From an uncultured Ruminococcus sp. (lineage in GTDB: Bacteria > Bacillota > Clostridia > Oscillospirales > Ruminococcaceae): a stretch of 48,348 bases of DNA. The notes beneath the pieces were generated by a model. That model searched no databases, was not told the DNA's origin, and was given only the letters and a program-made list of their open reading frames with translations. The stretch lies in contig URTF01000006.1 of NCBI GenBank assembly GCA_900550695.1, positions 1 through 48,348 of the forward strand. The letters run 5' to 3'. This document shows, in pieces, positions 1-8,205 of this stretch (position 1 is its first letter; each line of letters starts with the position of its first letter). Both the position numbers and the translations under genes were made by a program.

Positions 1-42
1 CTTAAAACTACCCAATTCCCCCAACTCACGCTGTTCCCAAGC
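1..42. repeat. Left arm of a 42-bp inverted repeat at the hsd locus
   Basis: Exact reverse complement of 6709-6750. The inner 17 bases (23-39) also match 1902-1918 inside the expressed hsdS, again inverted, and 7336-7352 with one mismatch. These repeats fall on the conserved WEQR segment just before each target recognition domain, where domain swaps between HsdS copies occur. Confidence 0.9.
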
Positions 43-63
43 AAATTTAATTTTCTCTAATAC
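1..63 (-). pseudogene. hsdS: Edge of an inverted hsdS copy (partial, runs off the window)
   Basis: Read on the minus strand, this stretch encodes the HsdS signature AWEQRELGELGSFK, in a frame closed upstream by a stop at 64-66. No ATG, GTG or TTG lies between that stop and the homology, so the copy appears to have no start of its own. Bases 1-42 are an exact reverse complement of 6709-6750, the beginning of the downstream hsdS cassette. The rest of the gene lies outside the window. It is most likely a silent specificity cassette pointing away from hsdM; only its first residues are visible. Confidence 0.7.
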
Positions 64-121
64 TTATAATTCACGAAAGAAATTTTCTTTTTGAAATTTG
101 ATAAAATATTGCCAAAAAGCG

Positions 122-150
122 TTGAAATTTTGTCGGTTTTGTTGTATAAT
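122..150 (+). promoter_or_regulatory. Promoter of the hsd operon
   Basis: TTGAAA (122-127) and TATAAT (145-150) with a 17-base spacer, about 95 bases before hsdM. The promoter lies between the inverted repeat arms, so an inversion ending in hsdS would carry it along with hsdM. Confidence 0.7.
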
Positions 151-243
151 AATTATGTATTATCAATTTCACAGCAATCCAGCGTAAGCAAATAAATCTT
201 TATTTCAATTATTGACATATTTCATGATCAGGAGGAAATCATA

Positions 244-1848
244 ATGGCAGAAAATGAAAACAGCAAAGAACTTTTAAGTGTTCTTTGGGCAGGTGCGGAT
301 ATTCTTCGCGGAAAAATGGATGCTAATGAGTATAAAAACTATCTTTTAGGTATTGTATTCTATAAATATCTTTCCGATACGTTTCTTACTCATGTTTATG
401 ACCTTTTATATAATAAAATTCCCGAAAATATGGCTGATGCACAAAAAGCATACGAAGAAGTTTATGCTACTGACGATTCCGAGGAACTTTTGGAAGATAT
501 AAAGGAAAGCTATCGTTACACAATTGATCCGGAGCTGACTTATACAAAAATCGCAGAAGCAGCTAACAACAATGCTTTTCAGCGTGAAACTCTGCAAAAA
601 GCGTTTAACAGTGTTGAACAATCTGACAGCATTTTTGCAAATATGTTTGCCGATATTGATCTGTATTCAAACAGACTTGGTATGGGTGAACAAAAACAGT
701 CTGCAATAATAGCCGAGCTTATAAAAACGATAAATGAAGCTGATCTTCTGAATCACGAGGGCGATGTTCTCGGTGACGCTTATGAAATCATGATTGGAAA
801 ATTTGCAAGTGAAACAGGAAAAAAGGCAGGAGAATTCTACACTCCTCAAGAGGTTTCGCAGATCCTTACCCGTATATCCATACAGGGTCAGGAAAACAAG
901 CAGGGACTTCTTGTATATGATGCAGCAATGGGTTCAGGTTCGCTGCTTCTTAATGCAAAAAAATACTCAAATAAACCTGACTATATCCATTATTTTGGTC
1001 AGGAGCTTAACACCACTACATTCAACCTTGCAAGAATGAATATGTTTCTGCATGATGTTGCTCCCGAAAATCAAACGCTCCGAAATGCCGATACTCTCGA
1101 TGCAGACTGGCCCACAGATGAGGAAACCGACTTCGATATGGTACTTATGAATCCACCGTATTCAGCAAACTGGTCCGCTGCTCCTGGATTTCTGAATGAT
1201 TCAAGATTTTCAGGCTACGGAGTGCTTGCTCCGAAATCCAAAGCGGATTATGCCTTTCTTTTGCACGGATTCTATCATCTGAAAAATACAGGTACAATGG
1301 CTATCGTCCTTCCGCACGGCGTTCTTTTCAGAGGTGCGGCTGAAGGCAAGATCAGACAAAAACTTGTCGACAGCGGTGCTATCTATGCTGTTATCGGTCT
1401 GCCGTCGAATCTTTTCTATAACACTTCTATTCCTACAACAATAATCGCATTAAAAAAGAACCGTGAAGGCCGTGATATTTTATTTATAGACGCTTCAAAC
1501 CAGTTTGTCAAGGGAAAAAATCAGAATAAGCTCAGTCAGGATAATATTGACCGCATTATTGAGCTTTATGTTAACCGTAAAGATGCAGAAAAAGAAGCTC
1601 ATCTGGCAAGCTATGAAGAGATCAAGGCAAACGACTACAACCTTAATATTCCTCGCTATGTAGATACCTTTGAGCAGGAGGAAGAGATCAGTCTTTCGGA
1701 TATTGCAAACGAGCTTACGGAAACTGACAAGGAGATCAAAGACGTTCAGAACGAGCTTCTTGCTCAGTTTGCAGAACTGACAGCCGGTGACGAACAAGCA
1801 CAGGCTGAGATCTCAGCACTTATTAAAACTTTGGAGGGATTGTTCTGA
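244..1848 (+). CDS. hsdM: Type I restriction-modification DNA methyltransferase subunit HsdM
   Basis: N6-adenine methyltransferase subunit of a type I restriction-modification complex; it works with HsdS to modify the recognition site using S-adenosylmethionine. The 534 residues match the usual length. An N-terminal helical domain (about 1-160) precedes the methyltransferase fold, with the SAM-binding motif DAAMGSGS near residues 226-233 and the catalytic NPPY at 303-306. An AGGAGG site lies just before the ATG. The stop codon overlaps the hsdS start (TGATG), a typical coupling of hsdM and hsdS. First gene of a five-gene run hsdM-hsdS-DUF3990-fic-hsdR. Confidence 0.95.
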   Translation: MAENENSKELLSVLWAGADILRGKMDANEYKNYLLGIVFYKYLSDTFLTHVYDLLYNKIPENMADAQKAYEEVYATDDSEELLEDIKESYRYTIDPELTYTKIAEAANNNAFQRETLQKAFNSVEQSDSIFANMFADIDLYSNRLGMGEQKQSAIIAELIKTINEADLLNHEGDVLGDAYEIMIGKFASETGKKAGEFYTPQEVSQILTRISIQGQENKQGLLVYDAAMGSGSLLLNAKKYSNKPDYIHYFGQELNTTTFNLARMNMFLHDVAPENQTLRNADTLDADWPTDEETDFDMVLMNPPYSANWSAAPGFLNDSRFSGYGVLAPKSKADYAFLLHGFYHLKNTGTMAIVLPHGVLFRGAAEGKIRQKLVDSGAIYAVIGLPSNLFYNTSIPTTIIALKKNREGRDILFIDASNQFVKGKNQNKLSQDNIDRIIELYVNRKDAEKEAHLASYEEIKANDYNLNIPRYVDTFEQEEEISLSDIANELTETDKEIKDVQNELLAQFAELTAGDEQAQAEISALIKTLEGLF

Positions 1849-2459
1849 TGAAAAATGAACAGAAAGTACCACAGGTACGCTTCAAAGGTTTTACTGATGT
1901 TTGGGAACAGCGTGAGTTAGGAGAAGTCTTTGAGCAGACTTCAATTTATGTGAATCCTAATGATGAAAATATTGAGCTTTGGAGTCTAACCGTAGAAGAT
2001 GGTTTGACTCCAAAATCAGAAAGATACAATCGTGAGTTCCTTGTAAAAAATGAAGATAAATTCAAAAAAGTTCGCCCAGGCGATATTGTTTATAACCCTA
2101 TGAACATGACATTGGGGGCTGTCGGATATAACGGAATGTCGAAAAGTGTCGCTGTTTCGGGCTATTACACGACCATGATTGCTAATGAGAATACAGATTC
2201 TTATTATATTAACACATGGTTGAAAAGTCCGCAGGCGATACTTCTTTATAGAACATACGCTACTGGATCGCTTATCGAAAAACAGAGAGTTCAATTTCCT
2301 ACACTATCAATTATTCCAGCTACATTTCCTGATTACGCAGAACAGACGAAAATTGGCGATTATTTCCGTAGCCTCGATAATCTTATCACCCTTCATCAGC
2401 GTAAGCTGGAAACACTAAAAAAATTGAAAAAATCTATGCTTCAAAAGATGTTTATATGA
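1848..2459 (+). CDS. hsdS: Half-length specificity subunit HsdS of a type I R-M system
   Basis: Specificity subunit that should recognise part of the target sequence. At 203 residues it is about half the normal size: one conserved start segment (FKGFTDVWEQRELGE, about 13-27), one target recognition domain (about 28-150) and one conserved helical segment (LITLHQRKLETLKKLKKSMLQ, the last ~35 residues). It ends exactly where full-length relatives continue into a second domain (compare 7210-7330). It is the only hsdS here with a proper start, overlapping the hsdM stop. Half-size HsdS proteins can act as dimers (family knowledge), so it may be functional; otherwise it is the expressed stub of a shuffling system. 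Confidence 0.88.
   Translation: MKNEQKVPQVRFKGFTDVWEQRELGEVFEQTSIYVNPNDENIELWSLTVEDGLTPKSERYNREFLVKNEDKFKKVRPGDIVYNPMNMTLGAVGYNGMSKSVAVSGYYTTMIANENTDSYYINTWLKSPQAILLYRTYATGSLIEKQRVQFPTLSIIPATFPDYAEQTKIGDYFRSLDNLITLHQRKLETLKKLKKSMLQKMFI
2382..2405 (+). repeat. hsdS conserved-segment repeat, copy 1
   Basis: A 24-base segment encoding LITLHQRK, repeated exactly at 7210-7233 and, over its first 22 bases, at 7807-7828. With the WEQR repeats these flank each recognition domain and could serve as recombination sites. Confidence 0.8.
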
Positions 2460-2471
2460 AAGGAAATGACA

Positions 2472-2966
2472 ATGAAACTATATCATGGAAGCAATGTAGA
2501 GGTCAGAGAGCCCAAAATACTCAAAAGCAACCGCGCTCTTGACTTTGGAACTGCGTTTTATATGACATCTGATTATGAGCAGGCAAAGAAATGGGCTAAA
2601 TTAACTACTGATCGCAAGAAAACAGGCAGCCCGATGATCAATGAATACGAATTTGATACCGAAAATGTCAAGCCGCTTAATGTTATTCGCTACGAATCTG
2701 CGGACAAAGAGTGGCTCAGATTTGTGAGTGCTTGCCGTTCCGAGCAAAAAAGCGGAGATGAAGCTATTCGCAGACTATTGCCGTTTAAACTTAAAGACCA
2801 GTATGCCAAAAGCCGTAATACAACTGCAGATAAGGTTCTGAAACTTTGGGATTCACTTCAGTTGACTGATTTTATTTACAATATGTATGAACGTTATCAT
2901 TGTGAAGCTCTTGATAATGCATTTAAAGACATTGATTCAATTGTTGAGGAACGCAAAAAAGCTTGA
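2472..2966 (+). CDS. DUF3990-like protein with a DUF3791-like tail
   Basis: 164 residues. The first ~90 resemble DUF3990 (ADP-ribosyltransferase-like): LYHGSN at the start, LDFGTAFYMTSD, then QAKKWA. Residues ~88-110 carry DUF3990 tail motifs (DEAIRRLLPFKLKDQYA), but the usual middle block with its YDIVxGPVADD-type motif is absent. The last ~50 residues resemble DUF3791, normally a separate partner protein. The gene therefore reads as a mosaic: DUF3990 with an internal loss, joined to DUF3791 (inference from remembered family motifs). The ATG at 2472 is preferred over 2466 because AAAGGA then lies about 8 bases upstream. It sits between hsdS and fic; function unknown. Confidence 0.6.
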   Translation: MKLYHGSNVEVREPKILKSNRALDFGTAFYMTSDYEQAKKWAKLTTDRKKTGSPMINEYEFDTENVKPLNVIRYESADKEWLRFVSACRSEQKSGDEAIRRLLPFKLKDQYAKSRNTTADKVLKLWDSLQLTDFIYNMYERYHCEALDNAFKDIDSIVEERKKA

Positions 2967-2996
2967 TACAATTATACCCGAAAGGCGGTGTGACAA

Positions 2997-3605
2997 ATGG
3001 CACTTGAAAATAAGCTTGGAATTACCGATTCGGCACAGCTTGCACGAGAAGAAGAGCGAATAAGCAAGAAAAAAGCTGCGGAATTATTTGAGAATGGTAT
3101 TCTTGATACGCTGAAAGCAGGCAGTTTTTCGGCACTTAAAGCAATTCATAAATATCTTTTTGAGGATATTTACGATTTTGCAGGTCAGGTAAGAAACGTA
3201 AACATTGCAAAGGGCAATTTCCGCTTTGCTCCCGTTATGTATCTTGATGCAGCTCTTGCAAATATTGATAAAATGCCGCAAAGCACCTTTGATGAAATAG
3301 TGGAGAAATACGTTGAAATGAACGTTGCACACCCTTTCAGAGAGGGCAACGGCAGAAGCGGCAGAATATGGCTTGATCTTATGTTCAAAGCCGAACTCGG
3401 AATGGTAGTGGATTGGAGCAAGGTTGATAAGGAAGACTATCTTCTTGCCATGGAAAGAAGCCCTATCCGTGATACTGAAATAAAGGTAGTGCTAAAATCT
3501 GCACTTACCGACAAAATAAATGACCGTGAACTGTACATGAAAGGCATTGACCATAGCTATTATTATGAAGGATATACTTCATTCAAAACTGACGAATTAA
3601 ATTGA
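2997..3605 (+). CDS. fic: Fic family protein (probable AMP-transferase)
   Basis: 202 residues with a complete Fic core motif HPFREGNGRSGR, the histidine being the catalytic base that moves AMP (or another nucleotide part) from a nucleotide onto a protein hydroxyl. The FAGQVRNVNIAKG segment ahead of it fits the flap that positions the target. No clear inhibitory (S/T)xxxE(G/N) motif was recognised, so regulation is unclear. It lies inside the hsd operon, 30 bases after the DUF3990-like gene and 17 before hsdR, with AAGGCGG ahead of the ATG. Fic genes do occur within type I R-M operons in Firmicutes; whether this one acts on HsdR or in a separate defence role cannot be told. Confidence 0.85.
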   Translation: MALENKLGITDSAQLAREEERISKKKAAELFENGILDTLKAGSFSALKAIHKYLFEDIYDFAGQVRNVNIAKGNFRFAPVMYLDAALANIDKMPQSTFDEIVEKYVEMNVAHPFREGNGRSGRIWLDLMFKAELGMVVDWSKVDKEDYLLAMERSPIRDTEIKVVLKSALTDKINDRELYMKGIDHSYYYEGYTSFKTDELN

Positions 3606-3622
3606 AAGACGGTGTATGAAAA

Positions 3623-6600
3623 ATGGCGGAACTCGAACAGACAATTGAGGAAAAATTGATAGCACAGCTAACTCAGGGCAAAAGCCAGTGGACATATCGT
3701 CCCGATCTTAATGATGAAAACAAGCTTTGGGACAATATCAAGCAAATACTTGAACGCGGAAATAAAGAACAGCTTGACGGATCACCTTTGACCGATAAGG
3801 AATTTGAACAGGTAAAAAATCAGCTTTCATTTGCAACATTTTATGATGCGGCAAGATGGATAGCAGGAGAAAACGGCATTGCCCATGTTTATGTTCAGAG
3901 AGATACAAAAACTGTTCAGCTGACTGTTTTAAAGCGTGATGATATTGCAGGCGGTTCAAGTGTTTATGAAGTCATCAATCAGTACAGGGCTCTAAAAGAC
4001 GATGAATGTGACATTCACGATCAGAATCGCCGCTTTGATGTATCCCTGCTGATAAACGGTATTCCCCTTATTCATATAGAACTGAAAAACCGTCAGCATT
4101 CATATATAGACGGATTCAGGCAGATAAAAAAATACATTCGTGAGGGAAAATTCACGGGTGTCTTCTCCGCTGTACAGATGTTTGTGGTATCCAATGCGGT
4201 AGATACCAAGTATTTTGCAGCAGCGAGTGAAGAACAGCTTAACGAAAAATTCCTTTCCGGTTGGGAAGACAGTACCAATACTCCGGTTTCTGACTATCTG
4301 AAATTTGCATCACAAACGCTGAAAATTCCCGAAGCACATCAAATGGTGATGAAATATGTTGTCTTAGATCAGGAAAACAAGAAACTGCTCTTGCTCCGCC
4401 CCTATCAGATACATGCTATTGAAGCGGTAAGAGAAGCATCAAGACAAGGCAAGTCGGGATATATTTGGCATACAACAGGTTCAGGCAAAACTATGACAAG
4501 CTATAAAACATCAAGAAACCTGCTTATAGATATTCCAAGCATTGAAAAAACAATATTTCTTATTGACCGAAAAGACCTTGATATGCAGACAACGCAGGCA
4601 TTTCAGTCTTATGCAAACAACGATGTTGTCGATGTTGATGAAACTGATAATGTAGGTGATCTGATAAACAAGCTGAAAAACAAAAATCAACAGGTTATTG
4701 TTACAACTATACAGAAACTTTCCATTGCCGTAAAAAAGCGTCTGCAGGAGGATACACCTGCTTATGAACGCATAAAGAACCTTAAAATTGCATTTGTTGT
4801 AGATGAATGTCACAGAGCGGTTACACCAAGAACGCAAAGATTACTTTCTCAGTTCTTCCGCAATTCTCTTTGGTATGGTTTTACGGGAACACCGCGATTT
4901 AAGCAAAATCCTTATCCGGCAGAGGGTGATCTTCCAAGAACAACAGATCAGCTTTACGGCGAATGTCTGCATAAATATACAGTCAAGGAAGCCATTCGTG
5001 ATGAAGCCGTTCTCGGTTTTCAAACTGAGCATCTCGGTCCCCAAAACCTTGATAGCAATGATGATAATGAAGATCTTTCAGTTTACGAAACAGAAAACCA
5101 TATGCTTAAAGTCCTTGATACCATAATAAACAAATCAAGAGAAAAGTTCGGATTCAAGAACGGCAGGGGGCAGACATACGAGGGACTGCTGACAGTAAAT
5201 TCGATCCAAAGGGCACAGGCATATTATGATCTGCTCAAACGTGTAAAGAACGGCGAAACAAGTCTTGAAATAAACGAAGAAACAAAACGCGTTTTGCCGG
5301 ATTTTCCGAAATTCGCTATTACATATTCGGTATCGAGTGACGAAAATAATGAAAGTTCCGACCTGAATGTGCCTAAAATGAAAGAGTCGCTTGATGATTA
5401 CAATAGAATGTTTGGCACTTCTTGCAGTATCAATGAAATAAAAGGATATAACGCAAATCTAAACGACCGACTTGCCAGAAAGAAAACTAAATTCAAAAGC
5501 CGTGATGAACAGCTCGACCTTGTTATTGTTGTAAACAGACTTCTAACGGGTTTTGATGCACCTTGCCTGTCGACTGTATTCATGGATAGGCAGCCCATGC
5601 ATCCTCATGATATTATTCAGGCATTTTCAAGAACAAACCGACTTTTTGATCAGCAGAAACAAGCAGGACAGATAGTTACTTTTCAATCCCCTCATAAATT
5701 CAAAAAAGCAGTCGATGATGCTCTTGTTTTATATTCGTCAGGAGGAGAGGCATCAGCCCTTGCTCCGGATTGGGATACGGTTTATGACGGGTTTAAAAAG
5801 GCACTTGCATATCTGCGTGTTACAGCTGCAGCACCAAGTGTGATACCTTTGCTGTCAAAAGAGGGCGAACTTCGCTTTGCCAAAGCTTTTCAGGAATTCG
5901 ATAAGATCTATGCAAGCCTTAAAGCATTTACCAAATATGCTGACAATCCGCCCGATTCTTATGGTATCACACAAGAAGAATATGAAGATTATGCAGCTCA
6001 CTATAGAAACATTCGGGAAAAATATAAACCTACTCAGGGAAACGGAGACGATGATGTTGAAATCACCATTGATCTCAACTATGAACTTAAAGCATACAGC
6101 CGGGAGAAAATCGACTATGACTATATCGTTAGCCTGATCCAAACGGTGGTATCCGCAACAGATGAGGAACGAAATGAAAAGCATTATCAAAATCTTCTCA
6201 ATGAGATCAACGAATATATAGAGGAACTGCTTTCATCAAACCCAAAACTTGGTGAGTTAATGCATCGACTTTGGGATACTATTAATGCAGATCCCGACAG
6301 TTTTAAAGATAAAAAAGTGTCATACATTCTTGCAGATATGCGAAAAGAGGCCATTGACAGCATGCTTGCAGAATTTTCAAATGAATGGTGTGTAAACATT
6401 GATGCAGTATCATACGCCGCTGACCGCTATGAATTAGGTGATACGGAAATTCCCGGTTTAAATAATCTGAAGAAAACAGCTGATTTTGAAAGTTATGCTG
6501 TTTCTCACAGTGAGATATCCAAATTTAAATATCATCAAGCAATGAAAAAAGCCCTATTTGAATTGCTGATCAAAGAAATCATTCCTCTTCGTGATGACAA

Positions 6601-6646
6601 TTACAGAACTGAAGATGCAAAAATGTTGTTACAGACAACTGAATAA
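3623..6646 (+). CDS. hsdR: Type I restriction enzyme motor and nuclease subunit HsdR
   Basis: 1007 residues, normal for the family. The N-terminal nuclease domain carries the PD-(D/E)xK element with E153-L-K155 (IHIELKNR). A superfamily 2 motor follows, with Walker A TTGSGKT at 284-290 and the DExH box DECH at 394-397, then FTGTPR (motif III) and a second RecA-like domain with FSRTNR (motif VI). The C-terminal helical part should dock on HsdM/HsdS. It translocates DNA and cuts unmodified DNA away from the site. Last gene of the operon, directly followed by a terminator at 6668-6697. Confidence 0.95.
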   Translation: MAELEQTIEEKLIAQLTQGKSQWTYRPDLNDENKLWDNIKQILERGNKEQLDGSPLTDKEFEQVKNQLSFATFYDAARWIAGENGIAHVYVQRDTKTVQLTVLKRDDIAGGSSVYEVINQYRALKDDECDIHDQNRRFDVSLLINGIPLIHIELKNRQHSYIDGFRQIKKYIREGKFTGVFSAVQMFVVSNAVDTKYFAAASEEQLNEKFLSGWEDSTNTPVSDYLKFASQTLKIPEAHQMVMKYVVLDQENKKLLLLRPYQIHAIEAVREASRQGKSGYIWHTTGSGKTMTSYKTSRNLLIDIPSIEKTIFLIDRKDLDMQTTQAFQSYANNDVVDVDETDNVGDLINKLKNKNQQVIVTTIQKLSIAVKKRLQEDTPAYERIKNLKIAFVVDECHRAVTPRTQRLLSQFFRNSLWYGFTGTPRFKQNPYPAEGDLPRTTDQLYGECLHKYTVKEAIRDEAVLGFQTEHLGPQNLDSNDDNEDLSVYETENHMLKVLDTIINKSREKFGFKNGRGQTYEGLLTVNSIQRAQAYYDLLKRVKNGETSLEINEETKRVLPDFPKFAITYSVSSDENNESSDLNVPKMKESLDDYNRMFGTSCSINEIKGYNANLNDRLARKKTKFKSRDEQLDLVIVVNRLLTGFDAPCLSTVFMDRQPMHPHDIIQAFSRTNRLFDQQKQAGQIVTFQSPHKFKKAVDDALVLYSSGGEASALAPDWDTVYDGFKKALAYLRVTAAAPSVIPLLSKEGELRFAKAFQEFDKIYASLKAFTKYADNPPDSYGITQEEYEDYAAHYRNIREKYKPTQGNGDDDVEITIDLNYELKAYSREKIDYDYIVSLIQTVVSATDEERNEKHYQNLLNEINEYIEELLSSNPKLGELMHRLWDTINADPDSFKDKKVSYILADMRKEAIDSMLAEFSNEWCVNIDAVSYAADRYELGDTEIPGLNNLKKTADFESYAVSHSEISKFKYHQAMKKALFELLIKEIIPLRDDNYRTEDAKMLLQTTE

Positions 6647-6667
6647 CTAACATAAATTATAATAAAA

Positions 6668-6697
6668 GGAGCTAAGTTTTTCTTGGCTCCTTTTTTG
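6668..6697 (+). terminator. Terminator of the hsd operon
   Basis: AGGAGCTAAG and CTTGGCTCCT form a 10-bp stem with one G-U pair and a short T-rich loop, followed by six T. It separates the promoter-driven operon from the hsdS cassette that starts immediately after it, so that cassette should be transcriptionally silent. Confidence 0.8.
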
Positions 6698-6708
6698 CTG
6701 ATACTAAA

Positions 6709-6750
6709 GCTTGGGAACAGCGTGAGTTGGGGGAATTGGGTAGTTTTAAG
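6709..6750. repeat. Right arm of the 42-bp inverted repeat
   Basis: Exact reverse complement of bases 1-42. It covers the coding segment from the conserved AWEQRELG into the first variable residues of the cassette, so the identity extends past the conserved motif. The two arms enclose the whole hsdM-hsdR operon. Confidence 0.9.
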
Positions 6751-7833
6751 AATGGAATGAACTTTTCCAAGGATGCTATGGGTAAGGGATACCCATTTGT
6801 AAATCTTCAAAATATTTTTGGCTACAATGAAATTGATATTGATAATCTGAGCTTAGCAGAAGCTTCTGATACTCAGCTTAGGGAATACAATTTACGAAAA
6901 GGTGATGTACTTTTTGTTAGGTCATCAGTAAAATTAGAAGGAGTTGGTGCAGCTGCTTTAGTTCCGCAAAGCCTTATAAATACAACATATTCTGGATTTA
7001 TAATTCGTTTTAGGGATGAATCAGATATGGATTATAATTTTAAACGTTTTATATTTGCAATCAAGCCGATTCGTGACCAGGTAATGGCAAAGGCAACTAA
7101 CAGCGCTAATAAAAATATTAATCAGGATGTTCTTAATAATATTGAATTATTTATGCCATCAAAGGAAGAACAGAAAAAAATCGGACAGTATTTTGACCAC
7201 CTCGACACTCTTATCACCCTTCATCAGCGTAAGTGTGACAGCTTGAAAAAATTAAAAAAATCAATGCTCCAAAAAATGTTCCCTAAAAATGGCAGTTCAT
7301 GTCCTGAAATCAGATTTGCAGGTTTTACTGACGCTTGGGAACAGCGTAAGTTCTCAAAACAGTATGTCAAGATTTCTGAAAAGAATGATTTAAGCTTCGG
7401 GACTAATAAGATAATCTCTGTTGCAAATATGTATTTTAAAGAAGAAGCCAAAGAATCAAGTGATGAATATATGAAAACGTACAATGTCATGCGGGTTGGC
7501 GATATTGCATTTGAGGGAAATAAAAGCAAGAATTATGCTCATGGTCGATTTGTCGAAAATACCATTGGAGATGGCATTGTATCTCATGTTTTCGATGTTT
7601 TTAGACCTATTGTTGATTATGATTTGATGTTTTGGAAATACATTATCAACAATGAAAATGTAATGGGCAAAATAATGACACGCTGTACAAAAGCTTCAAC
7701 AATGATGACAAATTTAGTTGCAGATGATTTTCTTAAAGAAAAAATAGCTGTTCCTACAATTGAAGAACAACAGGCAATCGGCACATATTTTCGCAATCTC
7801 GACACCCTTATCACCCTTCATCAGCGTATGTAA
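6709..7833 (+). pseudogene. hsdS: Silent two-domain hsdS cassette without a start codon
   Basis: About 375 residues of HsdS in order: AWEQRELG, first target recognition domain, conserved LITLHQRK-SLKKLKKSMLQKMF spacer, FAGFTDAWEQRK, second target recognition domain, and a final NLDTLITLHQR. It has a complete two-domain layout but no initiator: the frame is open only from 6676, begins just after the operon terminator, and contains no ATG before residue ~15 (a TTG at 6727 lacks a ribosome binding site). It also ends abruptly at LHQRM-stop, inside a repeat shared with 2382-2405 and 7210-7233. It is best read as a donor of recognition domains for the expressed hsdS. Confidence 0.8.
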
Positions 7834-8137
7834 GTTTTGCTATGAATTTTGTCTATAATGTCGCTTGAATGCAGCGTAAGTTTATATTGCATATCATCAT
7901 TAGCGCATTTGTCTATTGCGCACCCGGTGATGCTGATCTGGGATAAATTTTTTTATTCCGTTTTCATTCTTTGTTCCGAATATTCAATGCATTCTATATA
8001 TGTAATTTATTATTTAATTACATATATAGAGATTTAATTCTGCTTGTCATGTGAAATCGGGCGGATATGGGGTTATCAATAAAACCTCTCTTAAAAACGT
8101 CTTTGATACGCCGTTTGCAGGGAGTTATCCTATATCA
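7834..8137. other. Intergenic region after the hsdS cassette
   Basis: AT-rich, no convincing gene on either strand. A short stretch near 7868-7882 resembles the GAACAGCGTAAGTT core of the hsdS repeats, possibly a remnant of a further cassette, but it is too degraded to assign. Confidence 0.4.
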
Positions 8138-8138
8138 A

Positions 8139-8177
8139 AAATCGGCTGCAAGCGTGATTTTCACTTGCAGCCGATTT
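8139..8177 (-). terminator. Terminator of the metE-like gene
   Basis: Perfect 14-bp stem: AAATCGGCTGCAAG (8139-8152) pairs with CTTGCAGCCGATTT (8164-8177). Read leftward from the metE-like gene it ends in a T run; it could act in both directions. Confidence 0.85.
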
Positions 8178-8205
8178 ATATATATTATCCAATGGCAAAA
8201 CGAAT

